From positions 128,800-192,799 of the forward strand of contig JAEWKT010000061.1 in NCBI GenBank assembly GCA_023393635.1: a DNA stretch of 64,000 nucleotides, read 5' to 3'. Positions 45,867 through 54,766 of this stretch are shown here, one piece after another; position 1 is the stretch's first letter; every line of letters begins with the position of its first letter. The DNA is from Pseudomonadota bacterium. GTDB taxonomy: Bacteria > Pseudomonadota > Gammaproteobacteria > Pseudomonadales > Moraxellaceae. Position numbers and translations under genes: made by a program. Below the pieces are notes generated by a model that made no database searches, was not told the origin of the DNA, and was given only the letters and a program-made list of their open reading frames with translations.

Positions 45867-46445
45867 ATGAACATGTCACACAATAACCTGTCTAAAGTAA
45901 TTATGATTCCTGCCATTGCGCTTGCCTTGGCAGTAACAGGTTGTGCAAGCCGTAAGCCTGCAGCTTCAGCGACCACATCAAATACCACAGGAACTACTGC
46001 TGGTAATAACGGCGCATCTAGCTCTGGCTTAGGTAATTCTGGTGACTTAAATAGCCAAGGCATGGGCGCAAATGGCGCGATGGATGGTGTCCGTCAGGCG
46101 CTCGCTGCCCGTGTTGTACATTTTGACTACGATAGCAGTGATCTATCACAAACTGATTTAAATACCCTCAATGCACATGCCCGTTATTTATCACAAAACG
46201 GTGCAGCCCGTGTTAGCCTCACTGGCCATACCGATGAGCGCGGCACCCGTGAATACAACATGGCACTTGGTGAACGTCGCGCCAAATCTGTTGAAGCATT
46301 TTTGGTGACCAATGGTGCTCGCAATGAGCAAATTGAAACCGTCAGTTATGGTAAAGAGCAACCAGTTAACGAAGGACATAATGAGGCCGCCTGGGCAGAA
46401 AATCGTCGTGTTCAAATTAATTACAGCGTAGGTGCGCCAAATTAA
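45867..46445 (+). CDS. pal: Peptidoglycan-associated lipoprotein Pal
   Basis: Outer-membrane lipoprotein that binds peptidoglycan. 192 aa. The lipobox VTGC puts the lipidated Cys at 26; a Ser/Thr/Asn/Gly linker follows, then an OmpA-like domain (about 85-190) with TGHTDERGTREYNMALGERRA for diaminopimelate binding. GGAG six bases before the ATG. The expected next gene of the operon, cpoB, is absent; a terminator follows instead. Confidence 0.97.
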   Translation: MNMSHNNLSKVIMIPAIALALAVTGCASRKPAASATTSNTTGTTAGNNGASSSGLGNSGDLNSQGMGANGAMDGVRQALAARVVHFDYDSSDLSQTDLNTLNAHARYLSQNGAARVSLTGHTDERGTREYNMALGERRAKSVEAFLVTNGARNEQIETVSYGKEQPVNEGHNEAAWAENRRVQINYSVGAPN

Positions 46446-46464
46446 TCTATAATTACCCACCTAT

Positions 46465-46498
46465 AAAAAACAGGTTGCCTTAAAGCAGCCTGTTTTTT
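46465..46498 (+). terminator. Terminator of the tol-pal operon
   Basis: CAGGTTGC and GCAGCCTG arms (one G-U pair) within A- and T-runs, 6-base loop. Confidence 0.88.
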
Positions 46499-46579
46499 AT
46501 TGATTCATCCTGCCCGTTTTTGCCAAAATCGCGCATACTATCTGTTTGACCTGCACTATCTATTTTTACGGAGTAATCG

Positions 46580-47581
46580 ATGTCCAATATCACCTTGAAT
46601 CAGTACTTACTGGATCAACAACAACGGATCGCGCATCTTACTCCCGACTTAACCCAGCTTATTTTACAAGTTTCAATTGCCTGCAAAGCCATTAGTGCCG
46701 CCTTACACAAAGGTGCCCTAGCCGACATGCTTGGAAGTGCTGGCAGTGATAACGTTCAAGGTGAAGTACAAAAGAAACTAGATATCGTATCCAACGTCCT
46801 CATGGTGGATACCGTACTCAGTGGCGGTAAAGTGGCTGCCTTGGCTTCAGAAGAAATGGACGACATGATTCCTGGCGATGATCAGGCCAGATATTTACTT
46901 ATGTTTGATCCCCTTGATGGCTCTAGCAATATTGATATCAATATGAGTGTTGGTACCATTTTTTCTATTCTAGAAAAACAACACAACAATATGGCAACTC
47001 AAGCTGATTTTATGCAATCAGGACGTCAGCAAATTGGCGCAGGCTACGTGCTGTATGGTCCATCTACCATGCTGGTTTTAACCCTGGGTGATGGCGTTGA
47101 TGTATTTACTTTGGACCGTGATATTGGTGAGTTTATCCTTACTGCCGAGCGCCTGAGTATTCCAGAAGATACCCAGGAATTTGCCATTAATAGTTCAAAT
47201 TCACGCCACTGGGAACAACCCGTAAAACGCTATATTGATGAATGCATGGCAGGTAAAACTGGTGTGCGCGGCAAAGACTTTAATATGCGCTGGGTTGCCT
47301 GTATGGTGGGTGATATCCATCGCATTTTAACGCGTGGTGGTATTTTTATGTACCCTTATGATTTAAAAGACCCCAGTAAAGCAGGACGGCTGCGTTTGAT
47401 GTATGAAGCAAATCCAATGGGCATGCTCATTGAACAAGCTGGTGGTATGGCAAGTACGGGTCGTGGGTCTATTTTAGAGGTGCAGCCTAATGATTTACAC
47501 CAGCGCGTGGCGGTAATTTTAGGTTCTAAAAATGAAGTGCAACGTCTAGAAGCATATCATCAGCAAGCAGCCACGGCTTAA
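46580..47581 (+). CDS. fbp: Fructose-1,6-bisphosphatase class I
   Basis: Gluconeogenic hydrolysis of fructose-1,6-bisphosphate. 333 aa. Metal and substrate motif DPLDGSSN at 110-117, metal-binding EE at 91-92, and NPMGMLIEQAGG toward the C-terminus. ACGGAG precedes the ATG. Together with maeB it suggests growth on organic acids. Confidence 0.96.
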   Translation: MSNITLNQYLLDQQQRIAHLTPDLTQLILQVSIACKAISAALHKGALADMLGSAGSDNVQGEVQKKLDIVSNVLMVDTVLSGGKVAALASEEMDDMIPGDDQARYLLMFDPLDGSSNIDINMSVGTIFSILEKQHNNMATQADFMQSGRQQIGAGYVLYGPSTMLVLTLGDGVDVFTLDRDIGEFILTAERLSIPEDTQEFAINSSNSRHWEQPVKRYIDECMAGKTGVRGKDFNMRWVACMVGDIHRILTRGGIFMYPYDLKDPSKAGRLRLMYEANPMGMLIEQAGGMASTGRGSILEVQPNDLHQRVAVILGSKNEVQRLEAYHQQAATA

Positions 47582-47665
47582 TATCAGTTAATCATACGTC
47601 ACTGCACTGGTTCATGCTAATCAGTGCTTTATTTATTATGTAGTTTAAAACCTAGACCTAAGCCA

Positions 47666-48487
47666 ATGACCCTGCCTTTAATTGAAATTCATGCTAAAGA
47701 TAACAATAAAATTAAACACTTACGTGGATTATGCGAGCAAGCTAGTTATCGTAAAAAACAACAACAAACAGTACTTGAAGGCATTCATTTAATTGATGCC
47801 TATTTAAAAAATAGTTGCTCAAAAACCTCTCAATCAAAAAATACCCAGCCCATTGAAGCAATTTATTTAACAAAACAGGCATTAGATAATGCAGAGGCAC
47901 AGCAGATATTAGACTTGAGTAGCAAAACCCCCGTCTATTTGTTGGCTGATGCTTTATATCAAGATATTCGTACGCTTGGGCCTGGGGTTGATATCATGGC
48001 AGTGATCAATACACCCCAAACTACAGTATCAATCGATAACAGCAAAGACATGCTTATTTTAGATAACTTACAAGATCCAGGCAATGTAGGGACTTTATTG
48101 CGCACTGCTGCTGCGGCTGGAATTAGACAAATTATTTGTAGCACAGGTACGGCTGCTATCTGGTCGCCGCGTGTATTAAGAGCAGGCATGGGTGCACAGT
48201 TTAGCTTAAGTATTTTTGAGCATCATGACCTTCAGGCATTATCCAACCACATGCAAATCCCCATGTATGCGACCAGTTCGCATGCCAATAGCACTTTATA
48301 CAATCTAGACCTCAAGCAACCCTGTGCATGGCTAATGGGCAACGAAGGCCAAGGGGTAAGCCCTACCCTGCTAAATCAGGCACATGGTATTGCTATTCCG
48401 CAACCTGGTGGGCAAGAATCTTTAAACGTGGCGGTAGCAGGCGCGATTTGTATTTTTGAAATGGTGCGTCAACGCCTCATAAGCTAG
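47666..48487 (+). CDS. TrmH/SpoU-family RNA 2'-O-methyltransferase
   Basis: 273 aa. N-terminal substrate-binding domain (QQTVLEGIHLIDAYL) and the C-terminal SPOUT fold with the three SpoU motifs: LQDPGNVGTLLRTAAAAG, WLMGNEGQGVS and QPGGQESLNVAVA. The target RNA cannot be assigned; 23S rRNA or tRNA ribose methylation are both possible. The frame extends 14 codons to a GTG; the ATG at 47666 is preferred as the better family fit. Confidence 0.88.
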   Translation: MTLPLIEIHAKDNNKIKHLRGLCEQASYRKKQQQTVLEGIHLIDAYLKNSCSKTSQSKNTQPIEAIYLTKQALDNAEAQQILDLSSKTPVYLLADALYQDIRTLGPGVDIMAVINTPQTTVSIDNSKDMLILDNLQDPGNVGTLLRTAAAAGIRQIICSTGTAAIWSPRVLRAGMGAQFSLSIFEHHDLQALSNHMQIPMYATSSHANSTLYNLDLKQPCAWLMGNEGQGVSPTLLNQAHGIAIPQPGGQESLNVAVAGAICIFEMVRQRLIS

Positions 48488-48693
48488 AGTGCTGCTATCC
48501 CCATTGCAGCGAACATGTATATGATTAATTATCTTGCTACACATGTTTTTAGACTTTTGCCAATAATTTGTTTAAAATTTTAAATATTAATTTTAATTCA
48601 TGTCAACGCCCAGCCCTATAGTAGCGTTATAAATGCATATACTGTGTTTATTGTTTGCTTGGAGCATATTGGGTGGCGGGATATTCCATACAC

Positions 48694-49293
48694 ATGGATT
48701 CTTTTCCAAAGTCAGAGGTACACACCACCACTGCTGACTCTATCCAGAGTACTGAGCAGCGCTTAAGCGTATTTATTAAACAAGTCAGTGGTCGCGCATT
48801 AATGATGATGGAATCTGCCACTGGCCACCACGATGTGGCACGCGATTTAGTGCAGGAAAGTTTTATTGCATTGCACCAAAATTATGCCACGCGTCCTAGC
48901 AGTGAATGGACACCTCTGTTTTATACTATTTTAAACAACCGCCTAATGGACTGGCGGCGGCAAGAAACCCGTAAGCAGAAGCGTTTTGGCTGGTTTAAAC
49001 CTGTAGTCGTTGATGATGAACATGAACTTGACGCCAGCTTATTAATTGCAGACGATCAAAATATCAATCCAGCAGAATTTTTAAGCAAAGAATTTACCTT
49101 ACAGGAAATTCAAAAAGCCATTGCTCGGTTACCTATACGGCAGCAGCAAGCATTTATGTTACGTGCATGGGAAAGTTTAGACACCAAAACCACTGCCCGT
49201 ATTATGGACTGTAGCGAAGGCAGCGTTAAGACACACTATCACCGCGCGATCCAAACGCTGCGCTCTTACCTTTCACAGTTTAATCCTGACTAA
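48694..49293 (+). CDS. ECF-type RNA polymerase sigma factor
   Basis: 199 aa from this ATG (the frame runs 13 codons further to a TTG). Sigma region 2 covers about 30-100 (DVARDLVQESFIALHQNY; LNNRLMDWRRQE) and region 4 about 140-195 (LPIRQQQAFMLRAWESLDTKTTARIMDCSEGSVKTHYHRAI). No extra domains. It heads a three-gene operon with a membrane protein and a DUF3106 protein, an arrangement where the second gene is probably its anti-sigma factor. Not clearly RpoE/AlgU, since RseA/MucA-like partners are missing. The stimulus is unknown. Confidence 0.9.
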   Translation: MDSFPKSEVHTTTADSIQSTEQRLSVFIKQVSGRALMMMESATGHHDVARDLVQESFIALHQNYATRPSSEWTPLFYTILNNRLMDWRRQETRKQKRFGWFKPVVVDDEHELDASLLIADDQNINPAEFLSKEFTLQEIQKAIARLPIRQQQAFMLRAWESLDTKTTARIMDCSEGSVKTHYHRAIQTLRSYLSQFNPD

Positions 49294-49309
49294 CCGTGAG
49301 GGCTTTAAC

Positions 49310-49636
49310 ATGACTCCCCATGAAGAATTTACCCAAAAAATTGTTCGTAAACTAGAACAAGGTGCCAAGCAGCACCTAGATACAGAACTAGTGCTGAACC
49401 ATGTCATGCAAGCCATTAAACCTAGACAGGCGGCAAATCGTCGCACATGGGTAATGGGCGGTTTTGCACTGGCAGCGGCAATCACTGGCATTGGATTGTT
49501 GCCGAATTTATTGTCACAACAGCCTAGCATTCAACCCAATCAAGTTGCAGAATCCGCAAAAATGTCTCCTCAGATGATAGAAGACCTAGAAATGCTTAGC
49601 TTGCTTGGCATGGAAAATAGCAAATATGGCAGCTAA
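49310..49636 (+). CDS. Putative membrane anti-sigma protein
   Basis: 108 aa, start 16 bases after the sigma gene. A cytoplasmic N-terminal helix region (1-45), one transmembrane helix (about 47-65) and a periplasmic tail of about 40 residues ending in a conserved-looking segment PQMIEDLEMLSLLG. The topology fits an anti-sigma factor; it resembles DUF3619 proteins found next to such sigma genes. No zinc-binding HxxxCxxC motif. The last 11 bases overlap the next gene. The function is inferred from position and topology. Confidence 0.75.
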   Translation: MTPHEEFTQKIVRKLEQGAKQHLDTELVLNHVMQAIKPRQAANRRTWVMGGFALAAAITGIGLLPNLLSQQPSIQPNQVAESAKMSPQMIEDLEMLSLLGMENSKYGS

Positions 49637-50018
49637 ATTTATTAAGATTGTCTTTGTGTTGGCTGTCGGTGGGATACCTTTAATGACCTTAGCGAACGCA
49701 AATAGTCCTGAGAAAAAATCCCTTGCAACATCAATGACACCCTCAACGCCTGCTTGGCAGCAACTCAGTCCAGAGCAACGCCGTGAACTGTTAAACTCTT
49801 ATCAATCACTACGTCAGTTAGACGATAAAGACAAGCAAGATCTACAGCAACGCATGGACTGGTTTAGTCAGCTTCCTAAAGATCAACAACAACGTATGCG
49901 TGAAGCGTGGCAAAACATGAGTTCTACAGAACGCGAGCACTGGAAAAATCAGCTAAAAACTGCCTCTGCAGATCAACGTGATCAACTGCGTGAAAAAATT
50001 TTAGAAAAATATGATTAA
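49626..50018 (+). CDS. DUF3106 periplasmic protein
   Basis: 130 aa. Signal peptide (1-25, ending TLANA) and a highly charged helical region with DUF3106 repeats (WQQLSPEQRRELLNSYQ; RMDWFSQLPKDQQQRMREAW; MSSTEREHWKNQL). Overlaps the anti-sigma gene by 11 bases, so translation is coupled. The frame extends upstream to a TTG that is not needed. It may sense envelope state for the sigma system, as a periplasmic partner; that is inference. Confidence 0.85.
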   Translation: MAAKFIKIVFVLAVGGIPLMTLANANSPEKKSLATSMTPSTPAWQQLSPEQRRELLNSYQSLRQLDDKDKQDLQQRMDWFSQLPKDQQQRMREAWQNMSSTEREHWKNQLKTASADQRDQLREKILEKYD

Positions 50019-50194
50019 TGTTTTTCAAATAAATTTCATAGTGTTTAGCTTATAAAAAACAACAAGCATTATTTATCATTATATCAAAACTCTTGCGCTC
50101 AGCATAATCATCCTTGTAGTTTTTCTTCCTCTTGGTTTTTTCTTATTGAGGGAGAATTATATGCACTTTTGCAAGGAGTCTGCAAAGCCAAACC

Positions 50195-50234
50195 AAAAAG
50201 CACTGATTTTTGTATGGTACAAAAATCAGTGCTT
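50195..50234. terminator. Long perfect hairpin, terminator of the surface-protein operon
   Basis: Seventeen-base perfect arms (50198-50214 and 50218-50234) with a three-base loop. On the minus strand it is followed by TTTTTGG, fitting termination of the CSLREA genes. It also lies 180 bases beyond the DUF3106 stop on the plus strand. Confidence 0.8.
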
Positions 50235-50290
50235 AAATGCTGCTCAATTAACTCATTAACCTTACAGACTCAGCATACAAACTTACATAT

Positions 50291-52750
50291 TTATTTCAGC
50301 TTCCGACGTAAATAACCTAGGCTTAATAAGCTCAGTACGCTAAACAGCCCTAATGAACCACCACCGCTTTTACGGGTATCATCGCTTGTGGTTGCCGTAT
50401 TAATAATTTCAACATTGGCTTCGTTAGATTCCAATAAATCCTGGTCAAGCACCTTATAGCTAAAGGAATCATTAAAGGTCGAGAAAATATTATTGGCCTT
50501 ATAAATGATCTTACCACCATAACAGGTTTCTTCTGGCCGAGTTGCCGAGTTATCAGGACAAGGTTGCTGATACTCAAAGCTAAGCTTGCCTAGTTCTGGT
50601 TTTTTTACCAGTTTGATATTGGCAAAGCGACCAGTACTGGCATCCTCAAAAAAAGGTTTGCGCCCGCTAGGATAACCTTTTATACCTAGCTCCCCATCAC
50701 CATTATCATTATCATTGGCCAGTATATTGAGTTGAATTTCCTGGTTGCTACCATATTTAACATTAAAAGTATCATCATTAGCGACTGGTGCAATATTAAC
50801 AATCCGTGTCTGAATATAACTTGTTGAGCTAATATCGGGATTAGATTTTAGACTAATCGTAAACTTACAGTATTCATATTCACCAGCAGGGGTAGTAATT
50901 GCCTGTGGTTTACCCTCTATGTTATCTGTGCGGCGTACCAGAACTTGTTTAAGATCAGCATTCCATTTGCAGGCTATATTATCTCTTTGGCTCGTATCGA
51001 TTAATGGGCTAGTTTCATCCTTCTTTTCTATAAACTGTTGGGAACCACGCCCTACTGCTTCGACTTTAATATCATATTTATTATCATCAAAGCGCTCAAT
51101 TGTCGTAGCAGTTTGTGCTGAATTATATACTTCCTGTGGTGTGGCCACCTCAAAAATATTAACATAAGCCTGACGATAAGCCAGGTTTTCCTTGATAGCT
51201 TTTAGTGCCTTTGTATCATCATCCCGCAATTTTTTATATCGATTGATCAGATTTTTATCCAGATCTTTACTATCCAAAATTTCCTGATAATAATCAACGC
51301 CATCCTGATACTGCTTAATACGTGCAATAATAGAGGTATTACTGATATTGGTGGCATCTATCGTTCTTAGCTGGGCAATCTCAATAGAACCAATATCACA
51401 CTTGTTCTGTTGCATGGCTGTGTTACTAGATAGCAGTACATTACGCGCTAAACCCCTTTGGTCATTGCTACTACAACTGCCTTCAGCAGCATCAACCAGA
51501 CTAATTGCTGAAGTGTTGGCAGGTTTGAGCTTTGGCAAGTAAAAGGGCAAAATACCCTCTTTTAGCTCACTAAGGGTATTTAATAAGGAGGCAAAAGAAA
51601 TTGTGGACACATCAACAAATTTATTAGCGTCAGCTTTATAAAGATGACCCGGTAAATCACAATCGTCAACATTACTGATCTTATCTACTGGTTTTTTCAA
51701 AGCATTATAACTGGCAGCAATATTGCTGCTTACCATCTCGTTAAGCGCCACTTTAGGCTGAGCTACTGCATAACGGCAGCTTTTACCTCCATTATTATAA
51801 GCAATAACGCTATTACTTAAGTTGAGCTTGCCCACGTTATCATAAAGCAGAACGGAATTAGTCGTGTTTTGTACGATAGTATTGCTATTGAGTACCAGAA
51901 TGCTTGTGGGATGCAGCACATAATCTTTATTAATTTCATCATGAGTGTATTTAATAATGGCATCACGACTGGTATTTTGCGCAATGGTTGACGCATTAAT
52001 CGTACTTACAGCTGTGCCACAGTACTCAATAATATTTTGAGTACCTGCGGAACCATTTTTAATAATACTATTACGATCCAAAGTTATAGAGTGAGGTGTC
52101 CATTTAATATTATCAATACAGGACATACCAATAACAGCACCACGCTTTGCATCATTACCTTCAAACAGACTATCATTAGCACTTAAGTTAGCTTCAGAAC
52201 CTTCCAGATATATCGCACCACCCGATAGATTAGCCCTCGAGTTTAAAATATAAACACGATTCAAGTTAACCGTGCCACCCGCCCGAATTGCGCCACCGTA
52301 TGTACCACCACCATTTCTTAATATAAGATTAGTAAGATTCAAGACACTGCGCGAATTAGTAGAATCAAATAAACTAAAACTACCATTCCCCTCAATACTT
52401 GTTTTTAGTTCACTACGCGCAGGAAATGTATTGGCATAGACGTCCACACTATTATAATTGACCGCGTCATCGCCAGTAACAATCAGACTTGAACCCACTA
52501 TCAGAGGCTTTTTAAGTTTATAAACACCACCTTTCAACTTGATTTGATCAGTGACATTTGGCTGCCCCGCAGCACAACCACCATAAGCGCGCTTATCTGC
52601 AGATGCCTTAACCGCCTCACGCAGTGAACAAGTATTGGCATTTTCGCCATCTTCGTCTTCAAGAGTGGTGACATAAATTGTTTTATCTGTGGCTGCTGAC
52701 ACTGGGAAAGTAGTCAGAATCATCAATGCCAATAGTGACTTACGATACAT
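50291..52750 (-). CDS. CSLREA-domain beta-helix surface protein with GlyGly-CTERM-like tail (A)
   Basis: 819 aa. Signal peptide (1-19, ending PVSA), CSLREA motif at 41-46, a right-handed beta-helix region rich in N-x-S turns (about 70-330), a choice-of-anchor type segment DQRGLARN...CDIGSIEI near 435-460, a charged helical insert (about 475-540), a cadherin/VCBS-like domain (ANDDTFNVKYG to NDSFSYKVLDQD, about 660-785), and a C-terminal GGG, hydrophobic helix, RRK tail (796-819). Such tails are cut by rhombosortase in GlyGly-CTERM systems. Start ATG shares a base with the upstream stop (TAATG) and has GGGAG; the longer frame is rejected. Ligand or role unknown. Confidence 0.85.
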   Translation of the reverse strand: MYRKSLLALMILTTFPVSAATDKTIYVTTLEDEDGENANTCSLREAVKASADKRAYGGCAAGQPNVTDQIKLKGGVYKLKKPLIVGSSLIVTGDDAVNYNSVDVYANTFPARSELKTSIEGNGSFSLFDSTNSRSVLNLTNLILRNGGGTYGGAIRAGGTVNLNRVYILNSRANLSGGAIYLEGSEANLSANDSLFEGNDAKRGAVIGMSCIDNIKWTPHSITLDRNSIIKNGSAGTQNIIEYCGTAVSTINASTIAQNTSRDAIIKYTHDEINKDYVLHPTSILVLNSNTIVQNTTNSVLLYDNVGKLNLSNSVIAYNNGGKSCRYAVAQPKVALNEMVSSNIAASYNALKKPVDKISNVDDCDLPGHLYKADANKFVDVSTISFASLLNTLSELKEGILPFYLPKLKPANTSAISLVDAAEGSCSSNDQRGLARNVLLSSNTAMQQNKCDIGSIEIAQLRTIDATNISNTSIIARIKQYQDGVDYYQEILDSKDLDKNLINRYKKLRDDDTKALKAIKENLAYRQAYVNIFEVATPQEVYNSAQTATTIERFDDNKYDIKVEAVGRGSQQFIEKKDETSPLIDTSQRDNIACKWNADLKQVLVRRTDNIEGKPQAITTPAGEYEYCKFTISLKSNPDISSTSYIQTRIVNIAPVANDDTFNVKYGSNQEIQLNILANDNDNGDGELGIKGYPSGRKPFFEDASTGRFANIKLVKKPELGKLSFEYQQPCPDNSATRPEETCYGGKIIYKANNIFSTFNDSFSYKVLDQDLLESNEANVEIINTATTSDDTRKSGGGSLGLFSVLSLLSLGYLRRKLK

Positions 52751-54630
52751 TATCTTACTCCCTGAAAACGGCGACGTATCCATACGAGACCTAACATTCC
52801 AAACAGGCTTAATACACCAATACTACCGCCTGATACTTTAACCGATTTATTTTCGAAAGTATTTTCTGGTTCCTGAACAATGGTGCCGCGCAAGATAATC
52901 GCACGATCATTAGCGCCTTGAGAGAAGCGGCTGGTAGTAGTCACGATATTTATTGAAAAATTATCACTACCGTGGTAATTCCTAAAAGGGATATATTTTA
53001 GTAATCCATCATTATTTAAAAGTATCTCACCTTTGTTAGCTTCCTTCCCCTGCACAAATCGCAGGCAGCCATCTTGCCAACCAGCCTTAGGTGGCACAGG
53101 AGGATTAGAAAAATCCTTGAATACTTCCTCGCATAATTGCTTGGGCCATAATTCACCATCGCCCAGATAATCTGTTAAGTCAATCTCAGCTGTTTGACCA
53201 AATTTGATATCCTGCCCCACTTTACCTTTGTCTTCAATGATGAGCTCAATGGCGCCAATATCACATAAAACCGTACGTTCGCGATTTACACCGCGCTGGT
53301 CGCTTGCTGCACAGGATAAAGTGTTAGTGGTAGTACCATCACTAAAAACCTGACCCCGATTGATAATAGGTGAGTCAGACAGTTTTTTATAGCTGGTCAA
53401 TAAACGCGGCTTAAAAAAGCCATTAAAAATTTCTTTTTCGTAATGAAAAGGACATAGCAAACCATCCTTTGAAGGCTTATCACATTGTCCTTCTAATTTA
53501 TCGCCTATATCAACATTGGCTAATAATTTTACATTCGCAGCAAGTTTTCTGTTTGGATTAGTAGTTTCCGTATTGGAATCACAATTACCATTTTTGTAAA
53601 CAATATTATTTGTTACTGCCTTATTGCCAGACTCAAGAATACAATCATTACTGCCGTTTTCAGCCACAATACTATTGGATAAATTGGCTTCGCCATTAGC
53701 AGAATTTAAATACACACCAGCAGTGTTCTTAATAATAGTGCTGTTGTTAATGGTCATACCATCCAGCAGATTAGCCACTCGACCCTTATTACTAAAAATG
53801 GTTGAATTGGTAATATTACCTGTCCTGATGCCGCCCCCTTCACTATTAACTTCATTAGGGCGATTTACATAAATAATGGTTCCATTAGTGCCATTTGTCG
53901 CTTCATTTTCTCTAAATACAGAATTAGTAATTTCATGTCGAGGCTGCACACTAAAAATAGCCGCACCTTGCGGTGCCTTGTTTTTTTCAAAATAAACATT
54001 GGATAAGGTCAACTGACCAGCAGAAATAGTATTATTAGTTGATTCTGCTATACCTTCATTATAAATAGCACCGCCGCCAACACTGGCCAGTCCACCACTT
54101 AAACGGCCATAGCTAAGGACCAGATTCTCACGGTTGAAAATAAGGCCTCCATAAGTATCGCAAGATGCAGAACTTTTATCTTTACCACAACCTACTAAAT
54201 CAACTTGATTCATGGAAACAGTCAAATTGGCAATATTAGGGTTTTGGTCATCAATAACAAATAGGCGATGCGCACCCTTGGCTTGAATGACAGCATTATT
54301 CTCGCCATTAAATTTAGTACTATTGGAGTATTCATCTAAAATATTAATACTGAGAGATTTCTTGATTTCAATTTGCTTATTCAGCGTATAAGTTTTGCCT
54401 GCCTCCAGAATAATAGAAGGACTTGCGTCTACACCGCTACAGCCACCATAACCTTCCTTTGGAATTTTACCACTTGCGTCGGTGCGATTGATGAGCTCAA
54501 TGGCTTCGCGCAATGAGCATTTGTCATTGTTAATTCCATCTTCATCGTCCAGGGTATTGACAACAATATTTGCACTGTAAGCATGACTAGCCATGCACAG
54601 TAGCCCTAAGCCAATTGTGCGCTTGAGCAT
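52750..54630 (-). CDS. CSLREA-domain beta-helix surface protein with GlyGly-CTERM-like tail (B)
   Basis: 626 aa. Signal peptide (1-20, ending AYSA), CSLREA at 38-43, beta-helix region with many Asn/Ser turns (about 80-330), a DQRGVNRERTVLCDIGAIEL choice-of-anchor segment (about 430-450), a diverged cadherin-like region (about 460-590), and a terminal GG, hydrophobic segment, RRR tail (about 600-626). AAGGAG sits 8 bases before this ATG; the frame continues 53 codons further into the hda end but lacks any signal. It is a diverged paralogue of the next gene, which it overlaps by one base. Role unknown; adhesion or matrix attachment is a guess. Confidence 0.85.
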   Translation of the reverse strand: MLKRTIGLGLLCMASHAYSANIVVNTLDDEDGINNDKCSLREAIELINRTDASGKIPKEGYGGCSGVDASPSIILEAGKTYTLNKQIEIKKSLSINILDEYSNSTKFNGENNAVIQAKGAHRLFVIDDQNPNIANLTVSMNQVDLVGCGKDKSSASCDTYGGLIFNRENLVLSYGRLSGGLASVGGGAIYNEGIAESTNNTISAGQLTLSNVYFEKNKAPQGAAIFSVQPRHEITNSVFRENEATNGTNGTIIYVNRPNEVNSEGGGIRTGNITNSTIFSNKGRVANLLDGMTINNSTIIKNTAGVYLNSANGEANLSNSIVAENGSNDCILESGNKAVTNNIVYKNGNCDSNTETTNPNRKLAANVKLLANVDIGDKLEGQCDKPSKDGLLCPFHYEKEIFNGFFKPRLLTSYKKLSDSPIINRGQVFSDGTTTNTLSCAASDQRGVNRERTVLCDIGAIELIIEDKGKVGQDIKFGQTAEIDLTDYLGDGELWPKQLCEEVFKDFSNPPVPPKAGWQDGCLRFVQGKEANKGEILLNNDGLLKYIPFRNYHGSDNFSINIVTTTSRFSQGANDRAIILRGTIVQEPENTFENKSVKVSGGSIGVLSLFGMLGLVWIRRRFQGVR

Positions 54631-54766
54631 AAACGCGACTCCTTCTCGAGCGTTATTATTTTTACAGCCATTTGGACACTCAATACAGAGTGCTCTTCCC
54701 TGGCGGTACGATACTTTGGCATACCCTAGCCAAACAGACAAGCCTTTTATCAAATCCCTGCTGGTT

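Noticed and set aside
48694..49293. Sigma factor named RpoE/AlgU
   Set aside because: No RseA/RseB or MucA/MucB homologue follows; the partner is a different short membrane protein.
52751..52783. N-terminal extension of surface protein A by 11 codons
   Set aside because: It lies inside the upstream gene's end; the ATG at 52750 has GGGAG and begins the signal peptide.
54595..54630. Surface protein B as a lipoprotein via Cys12
   Set aside because: The residues before Cys12 (GLL) do not form a lipobox, and a signal-peptidase I site follows at Ala20.
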